64,000 nt of DNA from positions 2,542,001 to 2,606,000 of the forward strand of contig NZ_CP174509.1 of NCBI RefSeq assembly GCF_045920555.1, given 5' to 3'. Positions 53,515 to 62,980 of this stretch are shown piece by piece. The notes beneath the pieces were generated by a model. That model was not told where the DNA came from and did no database searches. It worked only from the letters and a program-made list of their open reading frames with translations. A program made the translations under genes and the position numbers. This DNA is from Pseudalkalibacillus sp045920555. GTDB lineage: Bacteria; Bacillota; Bacilli; Bacillales; Fictibacillaceae. Numbering within the stretch: the stretch's first letter is position 1; every line of letters starts with the position of its first letter.

Positions 53515-54246
53515 TTGGCACTAATTAGTAGGCAAAACCCACTTCCTTTATACATTCAACTTAAAGAAGTCATTATTGAAAAGGTTGAAAAACAAGTTTG
53601 GAAACCAGGTGATACTTTACCTACCGAGATGGAGCTACAAAAGATGTATAACGTAAGTCGTACGACTGTAAGACAAGCATTAACGGAACTAGTAACTGAA
53701 GGAGTGTTGGAGAGGATTCAAGGTAAAGGAACTTATGTAGCTGAGCCCAAGTTGCAACCTATACGTCCAGAATTAACAGGCTTTACCCAAGATATGAGTG
53801 CCAAGGGCCATGAAGTTCATTCGATTGTTTTAGAAGCAGAAAATGTAGAATGTAGTGAAAAGCTTCAAAGAATCTTTAATTTAGCCCCTATGAGCAAAGT
53901 CTTTAAGTTAGTGAGACTTCGTCTGGTTGATAACACGGTTATTGGCTATCATGAAGCTTTTATTAATTATCATCTAACGCCTCATATTGACTTTAAAGAT
54001 TATGACTTTGCGAAGGAATCATTATATTTAACGCTAGCAAAAGAAGGAATAACTTGGGGAGAGTCTGATGAAACGGTTGAGGCAAGTTTAGCAGGTGATG
54101 CTCAATCAAAATATTTAAAAATCCCTTCGACTGCTCCTGTTCTAAAGTTATCACGCGTTACCAGGTTACAAGATGGAAGGCCGTACGAATACACAAATAT
54201 GACATATCGTGCAGATAGGTACAAGTACTCAATTAAATTACGATAA
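53515..54246 (+). CDS. GntR/HutC-family regulator (gntR-2)
   Basis: 243 residues from TTG 53515 with a weak GTAGGA upstream. Winged HTH (LPLYIQLKEVIIEKVEKQVW, YNVSRTTVRQALTELVTEGV, GKGTYV) and UTRA domain (~80-240). It differs clearly from the GntR pair at 15271 and 62145, and so do its operators. First gene of the BtpA cluster, which it should control. Confidence 0.92.
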   Translation: MALISRQNPLPLYIQLKEVIIEKVEKQVWKPGDTLPTEMELQKMYNVSRTTVRQALTELVTEGVLERIQGKGTYVAEPKLQPIRPELTGFTQDMSAKGHEVHSIVLEAENVECSEKLQRIFNLAPMSKVFKLVRLRLVDNTVIGYHEAFINYHLTPHIDFKDYDFAKESLYLTLAKEGITWGESDETVEASLAGDAQSKYLKIPSTAPVLKLSRVTRLQDGRPYEYTNMTYRADRYKYSIKLR

Positions 54247-54260
54247 AAGGAGAGAATATT

Positions 54261-55124
54261 ATGTCAAGCACAATTTTCCCATCTAAATCAAATTATATTG
54301 AAGAAATTTTCGGTAAAGATAAAGCGATTATCGGTATGATTCATCTAAAAGCTTTACCAGGAGCACCTCATTATAAAGGTGAATCTATGGAAAGTGTTTT
54401 TGAATTTGCACTGAATGACGTAAGAGCTTTTGAGGAAGGTGGAGTGGATGGCTTAATTATTGAAAATGCATGGGATATCCCTTTCTCTAAACCAGAAGAT
54501 ATTGGAATGGAAACGGTAGCAGCCTTAAGTACTCTTGCTGAAAAACTAAAAAGAGAAACAAATCTACCAATAGGTATTAACTGCTTGGCAAATGGAGCTA
54601 TCCCTGGCTTAGCCGTAGCAAAAGCAAATGATCTTCCTTTTGTAAGGGTTAATCAATGGGTGAATGCGTACATAGCGAACGAAGGTTTTACTGAAGGGCA
54701 ATCTGCCAAAGCTCTAAGATATAGATCAAATATCAAGGGTGAAGATATTAAAATTTTTGCTGATGTGCATGTTAAACACGGAAGTCACTCAATCGTGGCA
54801 GATAGGAGCCTTGCCGATCAAACACATGACGCTGTTTTCTTCGATGCAGATGTGTTGATTGCGACTGGTAACAGAACAGGTGATGAAACTGAAGTAGATG
54901 AGATTTCTGGAATCAAGAGTAATACTGATCTACCTGTAATTGTAGGAAGTGGAATGAATAAGGATAATGCTAGAAAAATTATGTCTATAGCAAATGGATG
55001 TATCGTTGGAAGCTCACTTAAAAAGGATGAATTATGGTGGAACCCAGTAGATACTGAAAGAGTGAAAGCGTTTATGGAAGAAGTAAATAAAGTGAGACAC
55101 GAAGCAGGGATCTATGTTGAATAA
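54261..55124 (+). CDS. BtpA/SgcQ-family protein
   Basis: 287 residues, TIM-barrel family named after cyanobacterial BtpA (photosystem I biogenesis), with enterobacterial SgcQ as a sugar-cluster relative. Signature IIGMIHLKALPGAPHYKG, GVDGLIIENAWDIPF, GINCLANGAIPGLAVA, DVHVKHGSHSIV. In non-photosynthetic bacteria the reaction is unproven. Here it is followed by a PfkB kinase and a ribose-type transporter, so an enzyme acting on a sugar or nucleoside is likely (inference). Confidence 0.88.
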   Translation: MSSTIFPSKSNYIEEIFGKDKAIIGMIHLKALPGAPHYKGESMESVFEFALNDVRAFEEGGVDGLIIENAWDIPFSKPEDIGMETVAALSTLAEKLKRETNLPIGINCLANGAIPGLAVAKANDLPFVRVNQWVNAYIANEGFTEGQSAKALRYRSNIKGEDIKIFADVHVKHGSHSIVADRSLADQTHDAVFFDADVLIATGNRTGDETEVDEISGIKSNTDLPVIVGSGMNKDNARKIMSIANGCIVGSSLKKDELWWNPVDTERVKAFMEEVNKVRHEAGIYVE

Positions 55125-56052
55125 ACAACTTGATATTTTAGTGTATGGAAGTCTCAACATGGATTTTGTTGCCTTTCTTAATAATCTTCCCAAAAAGGGA
55201 GAAACACTTAGCGCAAAAGAATTCAGCATGATAGCGGGGGGGAAAGCTGCTAATCAAGCAGTTGCAGCGTCAAGGCTTGGTTCAAGTGTAGGGATGGTAG
55301 GACGAGTTGGTGCTGACTACCTTGGTGAACAATTGCTAATGGCTCTTAAACAAGAAGGAATTATAACCGATCAGGTAAAATCAACCCCTAATTGTAATAC
55401 TGGAATTGCTATGGTTTCAGTAGATGAATTTGGAAATAACATGATTGTTACTGATAAAGGAGCAAATGCATTTCTTAGTAAGGAAGATATTAAGGATTCG
55501 GAGGAATTGCTTAGGGCTTCTAAAGCCGTGATACTTCAACTGGAGATGGAGCAAGATGTGGCGGAATATATCATCCGAAAAGCACGAAAAAATAAGAAAT
55601 ACATCGTTTTAAATCTTGCTCCTATCGTTCCGATAGATCCGGAAGTCCTTGCTATGGTTGATCTATTAGTTGTAAATGAAACGGAAGCTACACAACTATC
55701 CGGAATCTATGTGAATGAATTTAGTTCTGCTAAAGTGGCTGCTCAGGAAATTCATACAAAAGAAATTGAAAACGTTATCATAACTCTGGGAGAGAATGGA
55801 GCACTTTTAAGTTTTCCTTCAGCAATTGAGCATTATTTACCACCCAAAGTTACAGTTGTCGATTCAACAGCTGCAGGTGATTGTTTTGTAGCATCAGTTA
55901 CGTCATTTTGGATTCGATATGGAGATCTAGGCAAAGCTGTCAAAAAAGCTGTTGAGGTATCAGCACTTTCAGTTACTAAGAAAGGAGCTCAATCCTCATT
56001 ACCAACTTTACAGGAATATGAAAATTTTATTGTAAAGGAGACAACCCAATGA
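55114..56052 (+). CDS. PfkB-family carbohydrate/nucleoside kinase
   Basis: 312 residues, ribokinase fold: VYGSLNMDFVAFLNNLPKKG, the GG switch SMIAGGKAANQAVAASRLGS, and the catalytic DSTAAGDCFVASVTSFW (anion hole and Asp). It phosphorylates the imported sugar or nucleoside. Overlaps btpA by 11 bases and the ATPase gene by 4, so the genes are tightly coupled. Confidence 0.92.
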   Translation: MLNKQLDILVYGSLNMDFVAFLNNLPKKGETLSAKEFSMIAGGKAANQAVAASRLGSSVGMVGRVGADYLGEQLLMALKQEGIITDQVKSTPNCNTGIAMVSVDEFGNNMIVTDKGANAFLSKEDIKDSEELLRASKAVILQLEMEQDVAEYIIRKARKNKKYIVLNLAPIVPIDPEVLAMVDLLVVNETEATQLSGIYVNEFSSAKVAAQEIHTKEIENVIITLGENGALLSFPSAIEHYLPPKVTVVDSTAAGDCFVASVTSFWIRYGDLGKAVKKAVEVSALSVTKKGAQSSLPTLQEYENFIVKETTQ

Positions 56053-57554
56053 CAGAGACTATTCTTAAGATGGAAAATATCACGAAAGAGTTTCCTGGAG
56101 TCAAAGCACTAAATGAAGTGGATTTTGAATTGTATCCAGGCGAGGTCCATGCATTAATGGGTGAAAACGGAGCAGGGAAGTCCACCTTAATGAAAGTTCT
56201 ATCAGGTATATATAGTCACACATCAGGTGAGATATATCTAGAAGGTAACAAAGTGACGATAAACAATCCTACTGATGCCCAGGAGTTAGGTATCTCAATC
56301 ATCCATCAAGAATTTAACCTATTCCCTAACTTATCTGCAGCCGAGAATATCTTTTTAGATCGAAATGGCACAACAAATAAATTCGGCAAATTAAAATGGG
56401 GATCAATCTACAAACAGGCGAATGAATTAATTAAATCTATAGGAGCAAATATTGATGTAAAAAAAGAGGTCCAATATTTAGGAGTGCATAGTCAACAAGT
56501 CATTGAAATTGCGAAAGCGCTCTCATTTAATGCCAAAATTTTAATTATGGACGAGCCATCTGCTGCACTCCCGGAGGACGAAGTTCAAAAAATGTTTGAT
56601 GTCGTCAATCAACTTAAAAATAACGGAGTAGCGATTGTGTATGTGTCTCATAGAATGAAAGAAATTTTTGAAATTGCTGATAAAGTTACGGTTTTAAGAG
56701 ATGGAAAAAAGGTATCAACACAAAAAATAGAAGAAACCAACGAAGATAAACTCATTAATGATATGGTTGGCCAGGAAGTTGGAAATCTATATCCACCAAA
56801 AACTAATACTATTTCCAGTGAGCCAATTCTTTCAGTAAAGAATTTCAGTTTAACAAAGGGACACGAGGTTTCTTTCGAATTATATAAAGGTGAAATATTG
56901 GGTTTTTTCGGTCTCGTTGGATCAGGAACCCATACATTGGCTGAAAGATTATTTGGTTTACAAAAAGGAAACGGAACCGTGAATATTGGTGGAAAAGAAG
57001 TATCGATCAATATACCTCGAAATGTAATGGGATATAACATTGCGTATTTACCACCAGATCGTCATCGCCAGGGATTAGTAAAAGAATTAAGTGTTAAGGA
57101 TAACATGAGTTTACCTGTCTTAAGGAATATATCAAAAAATCTTGTTATCAATAACGAGGAAGAAAGAAAAATTACTGAAGATTATATTTCAAAGTTGAAA
57201 ATCAAGACTCCAAATCAAACTCAAACTGTCAACCTTCTCAGTGGAGGAAACCAACAAAAAATTACATTAGGGAAATGGTTGGCTACTAATCCTGAGATAT
57301 TGATTATGGAAGAACCGACCAGAGGGGTTGATGTTGGAGCGAAAGCCGAAATTTACAAACTTATAAACAACATGGCAGCAGAAGGGTTAAGTTTTATATT
57401 GATTTCTTCTGAAATGCCCGAGTTAATTGGTCTTAGTGATCGCATCCTGGTAATGAACGAGGGTAATATTACAAACGAATTTGGAAGAGGGGAAGCGACT
57501 CAACAATCTTTATTAAAAGAAGCTTCTGACTCTGAAAAAGCTTTGGTGGTGTAG
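56049..57554 (+). CDS. ABC sugar transporter ATPase (RbsA-like, two domains)
   Basis: 501 residues with two nucleotide-binding domains: Walker A GENGAGKSTLMKVLSGIY and Walker B ILIMDEPSAALPEDE in the first half; in the second half a degenerate P-loop (FFGLVGSGTHTLAE), LSGGNQQKITLGKWLATNP and ILIMEEPTRGVDVGAKAEIY. Drives a ribose/galactose-type importer. Confidence 0.94.
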   Translation: MTETILKMENITKEFPGVKALNEVDFELYPGEVHALMGENGAGKSTLMKVLSGIYSHTSGEIYLEGNKVTINNPTDAQELGISIIHQEFNLFPNLSAAENIFLDRNGTTNKFGKLKWGSIYKQANELIKSIGANIDVKKEVQYLGVHSQQVIEIAKALSFNAKILIMDEPSAALPEDEVQKMFDVVNQLKNNGVAIVYVSHRMKEIFEIADKVTVLRDGKKVSTQKIEETNEDKLINDMVGQEVGNLYPPKTNTISSEPILSVKNFSLTKGHEVSFELYKGEILGFFGLVGSGTHTLAERLFGLQKGNGTVNIGGKEVSINIPRNVMGYNIAYLPPDRHRQGLVKELSVKDNMSLPVLRNISKNLVINNEEERKITEDYISKLKIKTPNQTQTVNLLSGGNQQKITLGKWLATNPEILIMEEPTRGVDVGAKAEIYKLINNMAAEGLSFILISSEMPELIGLSDRILVMNEGNITNEFGRGEATQQSLLKEASDSEKALVV

Positions 57555-57557
57555 AGG

Positions 57558-58520
57558 ATGAATAAAATAATAGGTAGAAATGAGACACCAATTTTAATCT
57601 TTACCATCTTAATTTTCATTGCATTTTCTATCACATCTTCCAATTTTTTATCTATTGGTAACTTTTCATTAATTCTTACTCAAATAACAACAATTGGATT
57701 AATCGCAATTGGGATGTTAATGGTGATTTTGTTTGGAGGCATTGACCTTTCTGTTGGATCAGTACTAGCTGTAGTAGCAACTATTGTAGGCATGCTGGTG
57801 AACAGTGGGCTAAACCCAGCTTTAGCAGCTGTAATGGGAATTATGATTGGTGCATTGTGCGGTGCATTTAATGGGATTTTTATTACGAGATTTAACATAC
57901 CAGATATCATAACTACTCTTGCAACAATGTTTATTTTTCGAGGGGTTGCAGTTGCCATAAGCGGTGGAGAATGGGTAACAAACTTCCCGCAAAGTTTTAA
58001 TTACTTCGGGCAAGGTTCTATTTTAGGTATTCCAGTACCAGTAGCATTCTTGATCATAGCTGCTGTTACCTTCTGGTATATACTTAGTCAAACTCAGTTT
58101 GGTAGAAGAATTTATGCTATTGGGGGAAATCCAGAAGCTGCAAAATTGGCAGGAATGAGTACCAAAAAGACAAAATTCTTAGTCTATGTTTATAGTGGAA
58201 TCCTTACTTCAATAGCGGCCATAACGTTTGCAGCAAATGTAGGAAGTGTTCAAGCTTCTACGGCTGGAAATGGAATCGAATTTACGGTGATCGCTGCTGT
58301 TCTAGTAGGTGGAGCAAGTATATTTGGTGGAGTTGGCACTTTAGCCGGAACTATGATTGGCGTGCTGTTAATGGGAATTATTAAGAATGGTCTCGTTTTA
58401 AGCCAGGCCTCTGCATATTGGATAGATGCGGCTACTGGATTCATTCTAATTCTTGCGATTGTAATGAATACAATACAGCGTAGCAGGAAAATTTCAAACA
58501 AGGGGGTAGAATTGGTATGA
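57558..58520 (+). CDS. ABC sugar permease 1 (RbsC-like)
   Basis: 320 residues, 8-10 membrane segments. Family motif FGGIDLSVGSVLAVVATIVG and IYAIGGNPEAAKLAGM. One of two permeases that form a heterodimeric channel. Overlaps the next permease by four bases. Confidence 0.92.
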   Translation: MNKIIGRNETPILIFTILIFIAFSITSSNFLSIGNFSLILTQITTIGLIAIGMLMVILFGGIDLSVGSVLAVVATIVGMLVNSGLNPALAAVMGIMIGALCGAFNGIFITRFNIPDIITTLATMFIFRGVAVAISGGEWVTNFPQSFNYFGQGSILGIPVPVAFLIIAAVTFWYILSQTQFGRRIYAIGGNPEAAKLAGMSTKKTKFLVYVYSGILTSIAAITFAANVGSVQASTAGNGIEFTVIAAVLVGGASIFGGVGTLAGTMIGVLLMGIIKNGLVLSQASAYWIDAATGFILILAIVMNTIQRSRKISNKGVELV

Positions 58521-59473
58521 ATTCGTCAGGTCAGCTTCAGCGAAGTAACCCAATTTTACCATCGTTTAGAATAAATACTATCTTTATTCTCACTATATTG
58601 TTAATTGGGTTGATTATATTTTTCAGTACGCAATCTCCCTACTTTTTAACAAAGCTGAATCTATTTAATATTTTAATACAGGTAACTACCATAGGGCTTA
58701 TTGCGATCCCAATGACTTTTATAATTATTTCGGGTGCTATGGATTTATCTGTAGGTTCGATATTAGGACTTTCAGCAGTAGCACTTGGAGTGCTATTTCA
58801 AAGCGGGGTAAACATTTGGCTTAGTGTTCTTGTAGCCATAATAGTTGGGGCGCTAGCTGGTTCACTTAATGGATTATTGATTGCAAGATATAAAATGCAA
58901 GCAATCGTTGTAACTATCGGGACATTAGTAATGTTCCGGGGATTGGTTTATATCATTACAGAGGGAAAGCCAATCAGTGGTTATCCAGATGCCTTTTACT
59001 TCCTTGGACAAGGGACACTTTTTGGCCTTCCATTTAATGTGATCGTTATGGTTCTCTTGTTTGGACTTGCTTACTTTATCATTAGAAAAACAAGAATTGG
59101 TAGATATACTTACGCACTAGGAAATAATGAGGAAGCTGTTAGATACTCTGGAATAAATGTTACTAAAATTCGTTTTTTAACATTTTTAATGAGTGGTGTG
59201 TTCGCTGCAATTGCCGGGATATTCTATGTTTCGAGATACGCCAGTGCTCAAGCAAATGCTGGTGAGGGAATTGAGCTAGATGTCATAACTGCAGTTTTAA
59301 TAGGTGGTACACATATTTTTGGCGGTAAAGGAAGCCTTGTAGGTACTTTTTTAGGTGTATTAATAATCGGTACCTTAAGAAATGGTTTGAATCTTATGGG
59401 AGTTTCAGTTCTGTTCCAAACTGTTATCTTAGGAGTATTGATTCTTATAGCTGTTAGTAGGCAAAATAAATAA
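58517..59473 (+). CDS. ABC sugar permease 2 (RbsC-like)
   Basis: 318 residues, same fold as permease 1 and a diverged paralog: ISGAMDLSVGSILGLSAVAL, YTYALGNNEEAVRYSGI, GGTHIFGGKGSLVGTFLG. Paired permeases are typical of autoinducer-2/rhamnose-type systems. Confidence 0.92.
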   Translation: MNSSGQLQRSNPILPSFRINTIFILTILLIGLIIFFSTQSPYFLTKLNLFNILIQVTTIGLIAIPMTFIIISGAMDLSVGSILGLSAVALGVLFQSGVNIWLSVLVAIIVGALAGSLNGLLIARYKMQAIVVTIGTLVMFRGLVYIITEGKPISGYPDAFYFLGQGTLFGLPFNVIVMVLLFGLAYFIIRKTRIGRYTYALGNNEEAVRYSGINVTKIRFLTFLMSGVFAAIAGIFYVSRYASAQANAGEGIELDVITAVLIGGTHIFGGKGSLVGTFLGVLIIGTLRNGLNLMGVSVLFQTVILGVLILIAVSRQNK

Positions 59474-59493
59474 ACCTAGAAGGGGAGATTTAA

Positions 59494-60546
59494 TTGAAAA
59501 ATTTCACTAAATTTCTTTCAGTAGTTTTGATGGTGTTTTTGTTATTGTTAGTGGGTTGCAATACCCAGGGGCAAACAACGGGGAATAATGGCGGCGGTAA
59601 TGAAGGAGATAGTGGCTCAAGCGAGGGAGAGACATCAAAAAGTTTCTTCATTAACCCTAAATCAATTGGCCCTGCTTACTGGTCTGCAGCCAAAAAAGGG
59701 GCAAACCAAGCTGGAGAAGATTTAGGTGTTGACGTTATTTTTAACGCTCCATCTACTACCGATTCTTCTCAACAAATTAATATGATTCAAGATATGCTTA
59801 CAAGACAAGTGAGTGGGATTGCAGTTGCTCCAAACGATCCTGAGGCCGTAGCACCTGGGTTTGAAACAGCGCAAAGCCAAGATGTAAGCGTAATCACCTG
59901 GGATAGCGATGCACCTGAAACTAGTAGAGAATATTATATTGCAGCAGCAACAGATGAAGAGCTTGGAAAACAATTTGTAGAGATGACTGCTGAACAAATT
60001 GGTGGAGAAGGTAAAATTGCATTTATGGTAGCAAGTTTAGCTGCCCAAAACCAGACAGCAAAAGTTGAGGCAGCGAAAGAATTGCTGGCAGCTGAATATC
60101 CGGATATTGAAGTAGTGACAACTGTTTCCAGTGATGATGATCAACAAAAAGCATTTGAAAATGCTCAAAATCTACTCAGTACTTATCCGGATTTAAAGGG
60201 TATTGTTGGATTTGCAGGAGCTGAGGCACCAGCTGCAGCCCAGGCTGTAGAGCAAGCTGTAGCAGAAGGAAACATTGAAGAAGGACAAATCACCATTTCT
60301 GGATTTGCGGTTCCTAGTTTAGTAGAGAAGTATGTAAACAACGGTACTATTGAGCAATTAGTTACTTGGGATCCAACAAAATTAGGTTATGCTTCCGTAC
60401 ATGTCCTAAACATGCTATCAAATGGTGAGGAAGTGACTGATGGAATGGAGATCCCAACAGTAGGAGAAGTAAAAGTACAGGATGATAAAATTCTAACTGG
60501 TACAGAAGTTATTACGAAAGATAATGTTGGCGACTTTAGTTTCTAA
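59494..60546 (+). CDS. Ribose-type periplasmic-binding lipoprotein
   Basis: 350 residues from TTG 59494 (GAAGGGGAG upstream). Lipobox LLLVGCN, Gly/Ser-rich linker, then a type I periplasmic-binding fold: FFINPKSIGPAYWSAAKKGA, GIAVAPNDPEAVAPGFETAQ, VITWDSDAPETSREYYIAAA. Substrate unknown. Confidence 0.93.
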   Translation: MKNFTKFLSVVLMVFLLLLVGCNTQGQTTGNNGGGNEGDSGSSEGETSKSFFINPKSIGPAYWSAAKKGANQAGEDLGVDVIFNAPSTTDSSQQINMIQDMLTRQVSGIAVAPNDPEAVAPGFETAQSQDVSVITWDSDAPETSREYYIAAATDEELGKQFVEMTAEQIGGEGKIAFMVASLAAQNQTAKVEAAKELLAAEYPDIEVVTTVSSDDDQQKAFENAQNLLSTYPDLKGIVGFAGAEAPAAAQAVEQAVAEGNIEEGQITISGFAVPSLVEKYVNNGTIEQLVTWDPTKLGYASVHVLNMLSNGEEVTDGMEIPTVGEVKVQDDKILTGTEVITKDNVGDFSF

Positions 60547-60563
60547 TAAAAAGGAAGGTATGA

Positions 60564-61070
60564 ATGGAGACCCAAATTATCACTCTTACAAAAGAAAATT
60601 TCAAAGCTTTTGGTAGAATAGTAGATATTCCTGAATCCTCACCTACTAAGATGGGTGAGGGGTGGGAATGCTGGAATTACATCCAAATGATGGATGTAGA
60701 TACCAAAGTTGGGATGGGACTAGTAAATTCCCATGAACGACCATTCGTAATCGATTCAATGGAACGTCATGACAGTCGTGAGGAACTATTAATTGCAATC
60801 GGCCAAGACATTATTCAGCCTGTAGCATCAACTGAAAACTTGAATGATCCTAATGAAAAGCCTAAAGCAGAGAATGTTCTATGTTTTCATCTAAAAAAGG
60901 GCCAAGGGATTATTCTTAACAAAGGTGTATGGCACAGCCCAGCCTATCCAGCAGATCAGAGCACGAGTTACTTTTTTGCGATAGAAAAAAAGCCAGATAA
61001 ATATGGAGATGAAATAGTTAATCCATGGGTTGAATTTCATAATGCAGCAAAAGTAAGATTTTATTTTTAA
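60564..61070 (+). CDS. Ureidoglycolate-lyase (AllA)-like protein
   Basis: 168 residues. Cupin-like AllA fold suggested by LTKENFKAFGRIVDIPESSP, SMERHDSREELLIAIGQDII, KKGQGIILNKGVWHSPAYPA. AllA releases urea from ureidoglycolate in purine breakdown, but no other allantoin genes are near, so another substrate such as a nucleoside- or sugar-derived acid is possible. GGAAGG precedes the ATG. Last gene of the BtpA cluster. Confidence 0.75.
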   Translation: METQIITLTKENFKAFGRIVDIPESSPTKMGEGWECWNYIQMMDVDTKVGMGLVNSHERPFVIDSMERHDSREELLIAIGQDIIQPVASTENLNDPNEKPKAENVLCFHLKKGQGIILNKGVWHSPAYPADQSTSYFFAIEKKPDKYGDEIVNPWVEFHNAAKVRFYF

Positions 61071-62144
61071 AAATTTAAAAAAGATGAAAGAATTCAATTG
61101 ACTCAATGCGATTTCTAAGAGGGATAAAACCTATTGTATTCCTGCCTATGATCTGATTATTCAATTAAGAAAGAACAATACAGAAGGAAAATGCTCAATT
61201 TCTACATTTATACCATGTCTTTATGGAAGGAAAATGCAATAAGAGATATTCCTCATATGCCAGTATTACAGGAAGCAGCTTAGATAACTTTGATTCAATA
61301 AATAGGTTACGAGTTCATTATTAGAAATTTGAAGCACGGATTAGTCAGTAGATCAGTTAAAATACGGACAATGATCCTGTCGGGCAGCATGGCTGACATC
61401 CACCTCATGGAAAGGTTGAACGAAGGAATTTTGGAGCAGTGACTCTGTGAGATATGGGAGGGTTGACCTCCATGAGAAATGTGGAGATCCATATGTGCGA
61501 TCATATTTTCGCTCATTACCCACTTTCTGGAATTAGGTGGTTAGGTGGATAAGAATCTTTTTACTCCCAAACTCCATAATTGTCCATTAATTCAACTTAA
61601 TGCCATGATCTAGATTCATTTTAATAATGAACTACTATAAAATCCTAAGAAAACTAGAGGAATCGAAAGATAACCCTTTCTCTATAGAGCGAGTTTTCTG
61701 GAATAACTATTTAAAAAATAAAGGGGATTTATTGTACATTGCTGAAGTGTTCACTTGAGCAAAAATAGATATATGGGGAAAATAGTACTTCAAAATAAAT
61801 ATCATCGTAAATTCATCGCGTTACTCCAACAGGAGAACCAAAAATAATTTTCCGAGCAATCTTCTAATCATCGATGGATAGAGTCTGAAATGTACATGAT
61901 ACAGGAACGAGCAAAGAAGTACTGAAAATGAATAGTGATTAAGATATCCGATTTGGGATAAGTGTCGTTTAACAATTGATCTCCCTATAATTAGCAAAAA
62001 ATGATCGGTCCATAAAAACATTTCAAAAAATTGGGTTGACTAATAATCTGATAATTGCTACTATATTGAAAACAGTTGAATTAACCAACTCTTTTATATA
62101 AGATTAAAAGATATAATATTATAACAATAAATCGTGGTGATAAC
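61071..62144. other. Long stretch without a recognised gene; promoter of gntR-3 at its end
   Basis: Only short frames with no family resemblance, probably decayed sequence. The last 110 bases hold a promoter candidate TTGACT (62036) -17 bases- TACTAT (62059-62064), a small palindrome AGTTGaattaacCAACT at 62073-62089, and the GntR operator at 62112. Confidence 0.5.
62112..62123 (+). promoter_or_regulatory. GntR operator candidate before gntR-3
   Basis: Perfect palindrome TATAATATTATA, identical to 16003-16014 in cassette 3 and one base from 15221-15232. It lies 22 bases before the ATG. Confidence 0.6.
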
Positions 62145-62870
62145 ATGAAATTAAACAAAAATATACCGACTCCTTTTTACCATCAGGTAAAGGATTACTT
62201 GGAAGAGAAGATCACCCAAGAAATCTGGGAGCCAGGACATAAGTTACCTGCTGAACATGAACTAGCAAAGCAATTCAGCGTAAGCAGGATCACAGTGAAA
62301 AGAGCTATACATGACTTAGTGAACAAGGGTATCTTATACCGCCAACGAGGAAAAGGTACATTCGTCAGTAAAAGAGAGGATAAAGACATTTTTAAGCTCG
62401 TCACGTTGAGGAATGAGGCAGAAGATAAGACGCCCCATCCCCATAAAACCTTAAGCTTTAAAGAAAGAGAGGCTGGAATCAAAATAGGTGACGCCTTGGA
62501 CATTGATCCGAAAGACAAAGTTTATCAGATTCATCGATTAAAAATCGAAGAAGATGTTCCCGTAGGGATTGAGTATACCTATATACCTGTGTCCTTGTTT
62601 CCCGGACTATCAAAAAAGGCGATAGATGATGATTTGATTTATAACATGTTTACAAACAAGTACGGGACGAACCTTGATCGAGCAAAAATCTACTTTTCAA
62701 CCATAATCGCTGGAGAGTTGGAATCAAACCTCTTGAACGTACCAGAAGGAGAACAACTTTTTGTCATCGAAAGGCATACCTACTCCTTAGAGGAACAAGC
62801 GGTCGAATATTCTAAATTCGTGATAAAGCAAGATAAAACAAGATACTTTATCGAAGTAAGATTAAAATGA
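62145..62870 (+). CDS. GntR/HutC-family regulator (gntR-3)
   Basis: 241 residues. HTH (FYHQVKDYLEEKITQEIWEP, LAKQFSVSRITVKRAIHDLV, GKGTFVSKRE) and UTRA domain. Matches the GntR at 15271 over its whole length, including DIFKLVTLRNEAEDKTPHPH against ISKLVTLRNESWEDYQHPH, so the two are paralogs or cassette relatives. ATG start. It should regulate itself and the M20 peptidase that follows. Confidence 0.92.
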   Translation: MKLNKNIPTPFYHQVKDYLEEKITQEIWEPGHKLPAEHELAKQFSVSRITVKRAIHDLVNKGILYRQRGKGTFVSKREDKDIFKLVTLRNEAEDKTPHPHKTLSFKEREAGIKIGDALDIDPKDKVYQIHRLKIEEDVPVGIEYTYIPVSLFPGLSKKAIDDDLIYNMFTNKYGTNLDRAKIYFSTIIAGELESNLLNVPEGEQLFVIERHTYSLEEQAVEYSKFVIKQDKTRYFIEVRLK

Positions 62871-62908
62871 CGATATTTAATCACCAAGGTTAGTTTTTTT
62901 ATTAAAAG

Positions 62909-62928
62909 TATAAAGTTATAACTTTATA
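62909..62928 (+). promoter_or_regulatory. GntR operator before the M20 peptidase
   Basis: Perfect 20-base palindrome TATAAAGTTATAACTTTATA. Its near-copy (18/20) precedes the oxidase operon at 15995. Both lie directly after a gntR gene and before the next operon. Confidence 0.7.
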
Positions 62929-62980
62929 TCTATATAACTTTTAGGGAGCTTTTATCCAATGAAAAAGGAGATGGAACGGG

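Noticed and set aside
60564..61070. Allantoin/purine degradation operon
   Set aside because: Only one AllA-like gene is present. No allantoinase, allantoicase or ureidoglycolate dehydrogenase is near.
61307..61516. Minus-strand open frame of 69 codons
   Set aside because: No ribosome site and no family resemblance; it lies in a 1-kb stretch of apparently decayed DNA.
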